From: Ziziphus jujuba
Taxonomy: Eukaryota > Streptophyta > Magnoliopsida > Rosales > Rhamnaceae
NCBI RefSeq assembly: GCF_031755915.1
Contig: NC_083383.1
Coordinates: 18,465,001 to 18,529,000 of the forward strand
Direction of reading: 5' to 3'
DNA: 64,000 bases
Below the pieces are notes generated by a model that made no database searches, was not told where the DNA came from, and worked only from the letters and a program-made list of their open reading frames with translations. Both the position numbers and the translations under genes were made by a program. Of the stretch, positions 36,078 through 47,914 are shown piece by piece (within the stretch, counting starts at the first letter, position 1; each line of letters opens with the position of its first letter).

Positions 36078-38078
36078 GAACAATGATATGCGCCCATTCA
36101 TTGGAAAATTTGTGGTTTTTTATTTTGAAGATATTCTTGTATATAGTAGGCATTTAGATGAGCATGTATAACATGTTGGGTTAGTTTTAGGAGTATTTAG
36201 GAAGGAAAGATTATTTGCTAACCTCAAAAAGTGTGATTTTTGTAAAGATGAATTGACTTTTCTAGGATTTGTTGTACGTGCTGCAAGGATCAACTAAGTT
36301 GAAAGCAATCCAAGAGTGGCCGAAACCTACATTTATTACCCAAGTGAGGAGCTTTCATGGTTTGGCTAATTTCTACCGAAGATTTGTTAAGGATTTTAGC
36401 ACCATCGTAGCACTTTTGACCGAAGTTGTAAAGAAGAATGTTGGCTTCAAATGGGGAGAAGCACAAGAAAAATCTTTTAATTTGTTGAAATAAAAATTAA
36501 CTAATGCTCCTTTACTAATTTACCTAATTTTTATAAAAACTTTTAAAATTGAATGTGATGGTTCGGGTGTAGGTATTGGAGCTATTTTAATGCAAGAAGG
36601 AAGACCCATAGCATACTTTAGTAAGAAGCTAAATGGAGTTGCATTGTAGTACCCGACTTATGACCAAGAGATGTATGCATTGGTGAGCACTTTGGAGACG
36701 TGCCAACATTACTTAATGCAGAAGGAGTTTGTGATTCACACGGATCATGTCATTGAAGCATATCAAAGGTCAAGGGAAGCTTAATCAATGGCATGCTAAG
36801 TGGATTGAGTTTATTGATACTTTTCTTTACGTCATCCTCTTCAAGAAAGGTAAGGAAAATATGGTTGCCGATGTATTATCCTGAAGGTATGTATTGTTTT
36901 CTACCTTAGATGCTAGATTGCTTAGATTTGAACAATTGAAAGAACTTTGTGAGCATGATAGTGACTTTGGAGAAATATTTATGAATTGTACAAAACATGG
37001 TTTTAATAAATTTTACATTTTTGAATGATATTTGTTTAGGGAAAATCAACTTTGTATGCCTAATTGTAGCATTTGGGAATTGTTAGTGAGCGAAGGTCAT
37101 AGTGGTGGTTTAATGGGTCATTTTGGTGTCTTGAAAACTTTATCCTTGCTGCAAGAATATTTTTATTGGCCTAATATGAAGAGACATGTGGAAAAAATAT
37201 GTGAAAGATGCTTGAAATGCCGAAAATCTAGGTCAAAGTTTAAGCTGCACAGTTTGTACCTCCCATTGTCGATCCATCCTTTCCTTAGGTCAATTTGTCT
37301 ATGGATTTTGTTCTTGGTTTACCTTGGTATGAAACAAGTAAGAATTCAATTTTTGTTGTTGTGGATAGATTTTGTAAGATGGCATATTTTATTGCATGTA
37401 ATAAAACTGATGATGCATCTAATCTTGCTAACTTATTCTTTAAGGAAATTGTTAGGTTGCATGGTAATCCTAGAACTATTGTGTCAGATAGGGATGCCAA
37501 GTTCTTAAGTTATTTTTAGAAAATTTTGTGAGTTAAGTTAGGAACTAAACTTTTATTTTCAGCTACTTGTCTTCCACAAATTGTTGGACAAATTGAAATA
37601 GTAAATATGACTTTGTCTACATTGTTAAGGGCTTTAATTGTAGAAATTTAAGAATAGGGGAAGAATGTTTGCCACATGTTGAATTTTCTTATGATAGATC
37701 TTTGCATTCAACTACAAAATATACATCATTTGAGATTATTTATGGTTTTAATCCTTTGACTCTATTAGATTTGACACTTTTACCTTTAAGTGAACATGCT
37801 AATCTAGATGGAAATCAAAAATCTGATTTTGTGAAGCAGGTTTATGAGAAGACAAAAGCAAACATTGAGAGAAGGATGGAACAGTATGAAAAGAATGCTA
37901 ATCAAGGCCGAATAAAGGTTGTATTTGAACCTGGAGATTGAGTTTGGTTGCATTTGAGAAAGAAGAGGTTTCTTGAACAAAGAAAGTTGAAGCTTATGCC
38001 ATGTGGAGATGAAATTTTTCAAATTTTGGAGCGGATTAATGATAATGCTTATAAACTTGATTTATCGGGTGAGTATAA

Positions 38079-39202
38079 TGATACGAATCTAGGACGATCT
38101 GCTATTAAACTCGTATTATATTAGTCCGGATCTAATTATGTTCAAGTTCTAATGGTCACCTTGACTTCTAACCAACCTGTGATTAGAAACCTTGGTATAT
38201 AATGAAGATGCCACAATAGGTGGAAGGCCTATTGATAAGTCCAACTAAAATAATTCACTAATGGTATTTTAGGTGTTCAAAAGAACAAAGAGAATTCAAT
38301 CTCACAAATAATTTTCTGTATAAAATTCAAGCTTGATTTCTCATTAAAAATAAGCCTTTAAATATGCTTTGAATGAACAAAATAAAACCTTAAAAGGATT
38401 AGAAAATTTCGGGCAATACAGAATCCAATTAGGAAATTGCCTAATTTCACACTCTTTCCTAATCTAGTTTGGATTAATGAATTCCCTTATTTTGAATTAG
38501 GAATTAATTAATTTACAATGAAAATAATAAAATAATAACTTTCCTAAACTTATTTTTCCAGCAAATAAATAAATAAAAACCAAAAGTAAAGGTAATTTCC
38601 TATAACAAAAAGTAGAAATCAAATTAGGAAACTAGAATACTAACTTTTTTTATTAAGTTGACTTTGACCAATCTTTGACCAATTTGAGCTCCAAATAAGC
38701 TTCTATATGCTTTTTAGGATGCCAAATAAGATTATTATGGAGTCCCACACATTTCCCTTGCTTGGAGGAAAGAGAAAAAACCAACTCAACAAATACAGTA
38801 AAGCCAACGGAAAATATAGCAAAACCCGGCCAATTTCTCTCTCATCCGCACACCACTCAAATGACCAGCTTAGTTTTGGCCTTGACTAGTTCCCATGACT
38901 TCTTAGTGATATCAAGTGAATTTAAGAAGATTTGAACCATTTTCAGCTGCCCGGAATCCATAAATGCACCAAAACCGCTATCCGGGTCCGTATTGGCTTT
39001 CACTTATTGTATGCTCAAAATAGGCCTTGTATCTTCGGGAATGGATAAGCCCTTCTAAGAATGAATTACCCCCTGGATAAAGGTAGTAAGGTTGTCCTTA
39101 AACCTCTTAGCTTGAGCCCTAGTGATCGGCCTGGTCTTCATCTGTATCGAGTCAGCACCCTAGTGGGTTGTCGGTTGTGCGGATTCGGGCAAATTCGCAT
39201 CA
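38079..39202 (-). mobile_element. Solo G1 LTR nested in a G1 pol pseudogene
   Basis: Complete 1124-bp LTR in minus orientation (starts TGATACGAATC, ends TTCGCATCA). It is flanked by a perfect TATAA target duplication (38074-38078 and 39203-39207). It interrupts a plus-oriented member of its own family just after the GEY codons of the integrase C-terminus. Confidence 0.93.
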
Positions 39203-39296
39203 TATAATGTTAGTGCTACATTCAATATTGTTGATTTATCTCATTTTGCTATAATGTTAGTGCTACATTCAATGTTGTTGATTTATCTCCTTTTAC
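39203..39296 (+). repeat. 47-bp tandem duplication near the end of G1 pol
   Basis: TATAATGTTAGTGCTACATT begins units at 39203 and 39250, which differ at few bases. The single-copy form is seen in the related element at about 51795-51841, so this duplication is private to this copy. Confidence 0.85.
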
Positions 39297-39332
39297 TACT
39301 TGTGATGATTTTGATTTGAGGGCAAATCCTTT

Positions 39333-39347
39333 TTAAGAGGAGGGGAA
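39333..39347 (+). other. Polypurine tract of the G1 pol element
   Basis: AAGAGGAGGGGAA directly precedes the LTR start TGATGAGGATCC at 39348. The identical arrangement occurs before 51898. Confidence 0.8.
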
Positions 39348-39504
39348 TGATGAGGATCCATCCATACCCACACAATCGACAACTCGTTGAGGTGCAAATC
39401 CTATACAATTGAAGACCAAGCCAATCACTGGGATCAAGCTAAGAGATTTAAGGACAACCTCGCTGGCTTTATACAAGGAGTTATCAATTCTCAAAAGGGT
39501 TTGT
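39348..39504 (+). repeat. Start of the 3' LTR of the G1 pol element
   Basis: First ~157 bp of a plus-oriented G1 LTR (TGATGAGGATCCATCCATAC), aligned with 51898 onward. Cut off by an inverted LTR at 39505. Confidence 0.85.
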
Positions 39505-41165
39505 TGATATGAATGTAGGTCAACTCGAGCTTAAACCTGTATTATATTAGCGCGAAATTAAGTTCAAGTTGTTATGGAAACCTTAATCCCTAACCAACGT
39601 ATGATTAGAAACCTTGGTATAATGAAGATGCCACAATAGGTTATGGAAGTCCTATTGATAAGTCGAAACTAAAACATTCACTCTCTAATGGTATTTTAGG
39701 TATTCAAAGAGAGCAAAAAGAATTCTATCTCACAATTAATTTTTTGAATATTATTAAAGTTGTGGAACAAAAAGAATTATATCTCACAACTAATTTTCTG
39801 AATATTATTAAAGTTGTATTCTCATTGAAAAATAATCCTTAAATAGATTAAAGTCACAAAGTAATAAACCCTAAAAATCTAAGAGAAAACCGGCCATACA
39901 ATGTCAATTTCCTAATGTGGCCGAAATTCCAATCCTTTCCTAATTCTAATTTTGATTAATTAATTTTTTTATTATGAATTAGGAATTAATTAATTTACAA
40001 TGAAAGTAATAAAATAATAACTTTCATAAGTTTATTTGTCCAGCAAATAAATAAATAGAAACCAAATTAACGACTAATTTCCTAAAACAAAAAGTCAAAA
40101 TCAAACTAGGAAACTAGTTGACTAGTTTGACCACTAAGCTATCTTTGACAAAATTTCAGCTTGGTAGGGCTCCAAATTAGCTCAAATATGCCATGTAGGA
40201 TGGAAACTAGGATTATTTATGAGTCCCACATGTTACCCTTGCTTGGAATAAAGCAAAAATGTCAAATCAACAAAATACAGTAAAGCAGCAACAAATACAG
40301 CAAAACCGGCCAACTATTCCCTCTATGTGCAAATGCCCATTCTGGTTGCTTTTGATTCTACCTAGGCTTGATTCCATGGCCTATTAAGGATAATAATTGA
40401 ATCCAAGAAGTGTTGGATCCATTCTATGTTGCCCGGAGTCCATATTTGCACGAAAACAGCTATCCGGGTTCGTATTGGCCTCCACCACTTTTTGTATCTT
40501 CGGGTATGGACAAGCCCTTTTGAGGTTGTCCTTAAATCTCTTGGCTTAAGCCCTAGTGATTGGCTCGGTCTTTACCTGATGAGAATCCGCCTGAACCCGC
40601 ACAACCGACTACCGCTGGGTGCTAACCCGATACGGATGAAGACTGGGCCAATCTAATACGAACCTAAGATGACCTGCTCCTAAACCTGTATTATATTAGC
40701 CCAGATCTAATTATCTTCAAGTTCTAATGGTCATCTTGACCCCTAACCAACCTGTAATTAGAAACTTTGGTATATAATGAAAACACCACAATAGGTGATG
40801 GAAGGCCTATTGATAAGTCAAACTAAAACACTCATTCACTAATAGTGTTTTAGGTGTTCAAAAGAATAAAGAGAATTCAATCTCACAAATAAATTTCTGT
40901 ATATTATTAATGATAATTTTCTAAAACAAAAAGTAGAATCAAATTAGGAAACTCAAATACTAGCTTTTGACTAAGTTGACTTTGACCAATCTTTGACCAA
41001 TTTGAGCTCCAAATAAGCTTATTATGGAGTCCCACATGTTTCCCTTGCTTGGAAGAAAGAGAAAAAACCAACTCAGCAAAATACAGTAAAGCTAGCGGAA
41101 AATACAGCAAAACCTGCCAATTCTTCAATCCATGCGCACAACCCCTTTTTGGATGGTTTTGAATC
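39505..41165. repeat. Cluster of rearranged G1 LTRs in alternating orientation
   Basis: Three pieces can be read. 39505-40576 is a minus-oriented LTR that stops about 70 bp short of its outer end. 40577-40653 is the first ~76 bp of an LTR in plus orientation, starting TGATGAGAATCCGCC. 40654 to about 41165 is a minus-oriented LTR that begins TAATACGAACC, lacks a central block near 40910 and breaks off near 41165. An imperfect ~50-bp duplication is present at about 39725-39830. No target duplications match across the pieces. Confidence 0.8.
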
Positions 41166-42735
41166 TGCCTGAGAGATGTTATCTTGAAGGTAGATAGGCA
41201 GACCACAATGCACAGGTTTAAGTACCGATCAGATAATGGCATGTCTTTGGATAATCATAGCTAGTGATCATCTAAAAGGAGCAGCTTTAGCTCAAAATCA
41301 TTGGATGGTGGAGGATTTAGAGGAGGCACACATAGCCTCTAGGACAGTGGATTCCAAATAAGTGATACACTCAAGCTTTAGGACAGTGGAAGGTGAGCAA
41401 TCGTAGTGGCCATTCCCAGAGATCCATAGGCTGAGACAGTCAGAACACTGTTAAAATGATTGTCCTTATCGAGGACATAGCCAGACTAGAGCTGTAAGAC
41501 AGGGTGCATAATTTCAGCAAATTGGTGGGTATAAAGTACAAGATACATAGATAAGTCAGACTTTAGAAGGTTCTACCAACAGTGAACAATGGTCTGCATT
41601 CACAGCCAGAGGCAAAGGTCAGAGGAGACAACAATTTATAGAGGCAAGGAATATGGTATGATCAGTTAGCAAGCATAAGCCACCCCGATATTATGACAGA
41701 TACATTATCTATGCTTGGTAGTGATAGATATATTTTATTGGGTCAAGCACCACACACTCTTTTGTTTTATGTGTATATGTTGCACAAGTTGGGATGACTC
41801 CAGTTCCTTTGGGATTTCACTTGGAAATTTTGGCATCCATATAAGGGTTCATTTGGCCTAGTTAGATGTTCGAGAGTAGTTATTTTCATTTCATGAAATT
41901 TAAGATTTTAATATTAGAATCTGGTATAGACAAAGTTTGGTTAATGCATTTTGGTGATCTTGTGCGGGACAACTTGTTGAGAATTAAGCTGTAAATTTCA
42001 TAAGTTGGTTTTGTAGCATCTGCTTTTGTGTGATGATTTTAGATGTTGGTTTTGATACTTTGTTTTCTTGGAGATTGAGGGTTTTATGTCATCAATGTTT
42101 TATGGATCTAAGGTTGTTGATATTCTTGATGATAATTTGACCTTATAAGGAATATGGTTTTTAGGGGCGTAGATAGAACATAAGAAAGTGATGAATGGTT
42201 TCCTATGGTTTAAGGATCTAGTAAATAGCTCTTAGCATTTGGTTATGACATTAGAACTAAGATTTAAATTTTTTTATTGTTTGAGGTATGAATTCTTGGA
42301 GTCTATTTGAAATTGAAAGAATATAGGATTTCTCAAGAATGATATTTTGGATGTTGAGAAAATTTGGACTTGATCTTTGGATTCTTACTCTTTTGTGCTA
42401 AAAGTCTTGAGGATTATGTTAGGCTCTATATGCAATCTAAAGCCTTCCATTAAAAGTAAGTATGAGAAATTTTATTTTATGACTTTGATAAATTTGGTTA
42501 AAAGAAAGATGTTTGTTGAGGTTAAGAAAATTGGATAATTAATGGTCAACATGGATCTTATAATTGCAAGTACTACGAGTGTAATCAGAGGGAAAAAGAA
42601 CAATCTCAGTTTTAATCTTGTAACATCGGTATTTGTTTTAAGGAAATTAGATTTAAGTTCTAAAGTTTCTTTTTGATTTGATGGATGGATTTGTTTTTGA
42701 GAGAATTATGAGTTTTTGTTTATGCTTCTAGATAG
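41166..42735 (+). pseudogene. Highly decayed gag-protease-RT region of a G2 (Tekay-like) element
   Basis: Faint gypsy similarity in broken frames. A protease-like stretch around 41745-41850 reads HKLG then GMTPVPLGFHLEI after a frame change. The remainder keeps the length and order expected between gag and RNase H. No intact catalytic motif for RT was found. Confidence 0.45.
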
Positions 42736-44591
42736 TTGAAGAAGCATGAGCTAAATTTTCCAACTTATAATTTAGAGCTTGCTATAGTGACCTTTGTATT
42801 GAAGACTTGGATGCACTACTTGTATGGAGCTACTTGTTGGATCTTTACCAATCATAAGAGCTTTAAGTATTTGTTTACCCAAAAGAAGTTGAACTTAAGG
42901 CAGAAGAGATGGATGGAATAGCTCAAAGATTATGATTGCATTATTGATTATAATTCAAACAAGGTAAATATGGTGGCTGATGCATTAAATAGGAAGTCTA
43001 CAGGCTCATTCTCTTATGTGCAGATAGTACAACCTTCTTTGATGGTTGAGTTGCGACAATTGGGTGCTAATTTATGGATGCATACTTCGGAGCACTTTTT
43101 GCTAGCTTTTGACTATGACCAATACTTATGGATTGTGTTCTTGAGGCTCAATTTAAAAACCCTTACTTCATAAGCATGAGAAGGAAAGTCAAACAAGGGG
43201 GAAAGTCAAATTTCGCTATTAGAGGTGATGGAGCATTGGTAATTGGTTCTAGGTACTGTTTTCCAACTAATGAAAAGCTAAAAAGGCAAATACTGGAAGA
43301 AGTTCATAATTCTGCTTATGCTATGTACCTTGGTAGTACCAGGATGTACTGTACCCTAAAAGAGTATTATTGATGGGAAGGATGAAAAGAGAAATTGCTG
43401 AATAAGTATCTAAGTGTTTCATTTGCCAACAAGTGAAGCCAGAGAGACAAAAGCCTTTTGGACTTCTATAGCCTTTACTTATTCCAGAATGGAAATGGGA
43501 ATGCATTACAATGGATTTTATATTCAAGCTTCCTCCTACAAAATCAGAGAATGATGGTATTTGGGTCATAGTGTATCGACTCACCAAGTCTGTGCATTTC
43601 CTATCCATTTATGAGAGGTTTTCTCCTCAGAAGTTAGCGGACCTCTTTATGAACCATATAGTAAATTTGCATGGGATGCCAATATCGATTATATCCTATA
43701 GAGATCCACGGTTCACTTTGAGATTTTGGCGAAGATTAATGAATAAACTAGGTGTCAAGCTGAATATGAGTATAACTTTTCACCCTCAGACCGATGGACA
43801 GTCTGAAAAGACTATTCAGACATCTGGGGACATGTTGAGGTCATGTGTACTACAGTTTAAGGGAAATTGGAATGAGTATCTAACTTTGGCAGAGTTCACC
43901 TACAGCAATAGTTATCACTCAAGCATTCAGATGTCACCTTATGAGGCATTATATGGGAATCAATGTCGGACTTCATTATTATGGAGTGAGATAGGTGAAA
44001 GAAAAATTCTAGGCCCTGAGGTTGTACAAGAAACTGTGGACAAGGTCAATATTATATGGGCCAGGTTGAAAGCAGCACAGGACAGGCAAAAGAGCTATGT
44101 GGACGTGCATAGGAAGGATCTCAAGTTCGAGGTTGGTGATTGGGTATTCTTGAAACTCTCTCCTTGGAAGGGCATAGTACGCTTTGGAAAATGAGGGAAG
44201 CTAAGTCCTCGCTACATTGGATCATATGAGATAGTTGAGAGGATAGGTCTAATGACTTATAGGTTAGACTTGCTGAAGGAGCTTCTCGAGTCCATGATGT
44301 ATTTCACATCTCCATGCTCCACAAGTATATCTCGGATCTATTATGTGTTGGAGACACTGGAGATTGAGTTGAGGGACAACTTGTCATATGAGGAGTAGCC
44401 AGGGTAGATTCTAAGTAGGGAAGAGAAAAAGCTTCGCAACAAAATCATACCCTCATTAAAGGATCTTTAGAGAAATCACCTAGTCGAGGAGGTGACTTGG
44501 GAGCGAGAGGATCAAATGCGAAGTTAGTATCCTCATCTGTTCCAAAATTAAGGTACGATTTTCGTGGAGAAATTTCTTTAAGGGGTTAGGT
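42736..44591 (+). pseudogene. G2 (Tekay-like) RNase H and integrase pseudogene
   Basis: RNase H C-terminus at 42736-42990 (FPTYNLELAIVTFVLKTWMH, YLYG, FTNHKSFKYLF, NMVADALNRKS). The integrase zinc-binding region is at about 43260-43440 and the core at 43511-44194. There the first catalytic aspartate (normally VDRLTKS) is tyrosine (VYRLTKS), and the second (normally SDRDPRF) is also tyrosine (SYRDPRF). QTDGQSEKTIQT keeps the glutamate. The C-terminus reaches a stop at 44194, with further homology (FHISMLHKYISD) to about 44530. The integrase would be catalytically dead even without the stops. Confidence 0.92.
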
Positions 44592-46589
44592 TTTAACAAC
44601 CCGTATCAAAATACCCCTATTGTATAGGTTTGACTAGCTTTGACCAAGTGGACTATATGCGGGTTCAAGGTTGACTTTTTCTATGGTCAATATTTTTGGT
44701 TTGACTGAGGTACCATTGTGTGGAGCTCGTCGATATGAGTTCATAGACTAGTGGCATGCCAAATTTCGAGTTATGAATAAACATTTATGGTTCTGAGAAG
44801 TTTTAAGCATCGGTTTTTTATCAGTATCCAAACCAGTCCTAAATTTTTGTCTGTTAGTGACACAAGGCTCTATATAAGCCTTGGGAAGTGTGTCAAATAG
44901 GAAACAAATCCTAAAATATCCTTTTTGTCCCTTAAACCCCAAGAAATTCCTCTCCAAACCTATGGGTTTGAACCAGGTTGTTTATCGTCCAACTGGGTCA
45001 TCGCCGTTTTTTACTATTCCGACCATCAACACCTTACACATGCCACACCAGAGGGAAGCCCACATGGCGACGATCTAGGTCGTTAAATTTCATGGTGAAC
45101 TGCCAGCCGACACACCCAGATTGAGCCGGTGAAGTCCAGGACGACCGATGAGGTGGGTCACTAGATTTTCATGTTTTTCAACCACTCTAGGCCAACCCAT
45201 ACACCCTCCCCCCATTTCTGGACCCTTTAACTCATTTTCATGCTCTTTTTGCTCAGATTCTTCACCTTTTGAGAGATACATCAACGGAGAGTTCAACCGA
45301 GATTTCCATCAAATTTTTGGCCACTGGAGACATTTTTGGACTAAGGTGAGCACACCATTGTGTTTCTTATCTCTTGGGCTCTTTGTAGATATAAAGTTTG
45401 TGATTTTTGGAGGTCGTTTGCTAATTTTTCCATTTTTAGGTCAATTAGTTAAATACTGGATAAATTCGGACTGTGTTTAGACAAAATTGATCAAAGTGGA
45501 CAAAATTGAAGTTAGATTAGTGAAATTAGACATTATTAGGACCCATTAGAAGGATCAATTTTGAAAGATTAGCCTTTGGGTGAAAAGTCCCAATTTTTGG
45601 TATCGAATCCTAAGGGTACGCAATATAATTGGATCAGTCAATGTCCAGTATATGAAATTTTATAGTTGTACAAATCATTTTTAAGACATTTGGTGTACAA
45701 GAATATCTTTGGTTTAGTTGTTGGAGCCTGAGAAATATTTTTATTATATTATAGACACTCGTGTTGAGTCTGAAGATGGTTCAACCACCAACAGGAGTTA
45801 GCATCTACAGTACTATGAGTGGTTATATTTTTAAAATGTTTTGGGCATGCAGTATAATATATATGGTTCAGTTATTTTATGTATATATCATTTGATTAAA
45901 ATGATTACCTTATGCATATATGAATATCAGCATTTACATATATGTGTTATTATTTTATGTGGATTTTGATAAGATTTTAAATGGTTTCTAACTCTGATGA
46001 GTTTATAGTGAACTTGTAGATCATGTTATTTAAATATCCTAGTATTTGAATTGAGGTTTTAAAATATTTTTGAAATTAATTGATTTGAGAAAGCAGATTG
46101 AAAGTTATATAATTTTAAGCATATTCAAGTATTTTACAAGTTTATGTGCTTAAAATTGGTGTATGGCAATATTTATTTCACTATGGTATTTATACTTTTA
46201 GCATGAAATGACGATTTGAAAATTTTAAAATATTTAAACAAGCAATTGAGTTTGAATATTAAATTATGATTTATGATACAGTATCATTTGGAAAAGTATG
46301 ATCTCATAAGATTATTTTACAGATACTGTATTGTTTATTTTTAATTGATGTACCATATAGTACTAGTGCTTCAGATTAGTATTATGTTATAGCACGTGGG
46401 TTTGCCATGGTGCTGTGAGGTTGGGTTCATCTCAACGGTTTATTATTACTACGGGCCATGAGGTTGAGTTCACCTGACGATTTATTGTTGCCACAGACTA
46501 TGAGGTTGCATTCATTCCAATGGTTTATTATTGCCACGGACCATGAAGTTTGGTATATCCCAACGGTTTATTATTTCCATGATAGCTTT
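44592..46589 (+). repeat. 3' LTR of the G2 element, first part
   Basis: Starts just after a purine-rich AAGGGGTTAGG at the end of pol (near TTTTAACAACCCGTATC). A TATA-like CTCTATATAAGCC lies near 44870. The LTR is interrupted at 46590 by a G1 element and resumes at 53030, ending TCCTGTCA at 53885, for a total near 2.85 kb. The exact first base is uncertain by a few positions. Confidence 0.7.
46417..46588. repeat. 43-bp minisatellite in the G2 LTR
   Basis: Four consecutive units of about 43 bp, each beginning GAGGTT or GAAGTT and containing a CAACGGTTTATTATT-like core. The last unit is the most diverged and adjoins the G1 insertion point. Confidence 0.85.
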
Positions 46590-47905
46590 TGATATGAATC
46601 CGTCCTTGCCTGCACAACCGACAACCCACTGGGTTGCTGACCCGATACGGATAAAGACCGGGCCGATCACTAGGGTTCAAGCTAAGAGGTTTAGGGACAA
46701 ATTTGCTGCCTTTATCGATGGGGTAATTCATTCTCAGGAGCACTTGTCCATACCTGAAGATCCAAGATCTGTTTTGGGCATATAAGTGGTGAAAGTCGAT
46801 ATGGACCTGGATAGCAGTATTGGTGCATTTATGGAGTCTGGGCAGCAAGAAATGGTTCCAATTTATAGATTCAATAAATATCACTAAGAGGTCATAGAAA
46901 AAAGTCAAAGTAGAAGTAAAACCAACTTTTACAAACTTGTACAGGCAGCTTCAAATTTTGGTCGAAAATTACTGTATTACTTGCTGGCTTTATTGTATTT
47001 TGCTGAGTTGGATTGTTCTCTTTCTTCCAAGCAAGGGCAACGTGTGGGACTCCATAATCAGCTTATTTTTCATCCTAAAAAGCATATTAAAACTGATTTG
47101 GAGCTTAAATTGGTCAAATATTAGTCAAAGTCAACTTAGTCAAAAGCTAGTAATTTAGTTTCCTAATTTGATTCTATTTTTTGTTTTAGGAAATTACCAT
47201 TACTTTTTGGATTTTATTTATTTATTTGCTGGAAGAAAGATGACCAGGGGCCGGGAGTCAAACTATTAAATGAAAATAAGGACCGATGATCATCAACAGA
47301 CCTTTTAAATATTATTACTTACTAGTTCGATTATTTGCACAGATCCGCAAAAATAAGGCCTATATTCGCATTTGAATTGACCTCTCATACTGAGGACGGC
47401 CTATGAGATGGTTTTTTTCGAGCTTTCGTTAGGAAATTTATTATTTTAATATTTTTATTGGAAATTAATTAATTTCTAATTCAAAAATAGAGGAATTAAT
47501 TAATCTAAATTAGATTAGGAAACGAAGAGACTTTCGGCCATATTAGGATTCTTCATTGCATGGCCGGTTTTTCCTTTTTGGTTTAGGGTTTTATTTTCTT
47601 TTCTTTTAGCCGATAAAAGGGCTTGTTTTTTTAAGAAGAACACACCATTAATAATATTTAGAATTTATTTTGTGAGATTGAATTTCTATTTGTTCTTTTG
47701 AACACCTAAAACACCATTAAAGAGTGAGTGTTTTAGTTTGACTTATCAATAGGACCTCCATCACCTATTGTGGCGTCTTCATTATATACCACGGTTTCTA
47801 ATCACAGGTGGGTTAGGGGTCAAGGTGACCATTAGAACTTGAACATAATTATATCTGGGCTAATATAATACGGGTTTAGGAGCAGGTCGTCCTAGGTTTG
47901 TATCA
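46590..47905 (+). repeat. 5' LTR of the non-autonomous G1 element, with a ~200-bp insertion
   Basis: TGATATGAATCC...GTATCA, 1316 bp. It exceeds the family's ~1.1 kb because of unrelated sequence at about 47235-47438, starting GAAAGATGACCAGGGGCC. This insert replaces about 10 bp seen in the 3' LTR near 52546. Confidence 0.9.
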
Positions 47906-47914
47906 GATACCAAA

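Larger units (their letters stand above)
36078..39347 (+). pseudogene. G1 gypsy pol pseudogene (RT C-terminus, RNase H, integrase)
   Basis: Begins inside RT (about 36080: PFIGKFVVFYFEDILVYSRH) and continues with [20 protein letters not shown]. The RNase H region (IECDGSGVGIGAILMQEGRP, FVIHTDH) is at about 36545-36760. The integrase zinc-binding HHCC is at 37080-37230 (HSGGLMGHFG, ICERCLKC). The DDE core is at 37295-37519, with [16 protein letters not shown] and [10 protein letters not shown], both aspartates kept. The C-terminus is at 37669-38078 (PHVEFSYDRS, VFEPGD, INDNAYKLDLSGEY). Stops and frameshifts occur throughout. A solo LTR interrupts it at 38079-39202. Gag, protease and the start of RT are missing. 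Confidence 0.92.
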
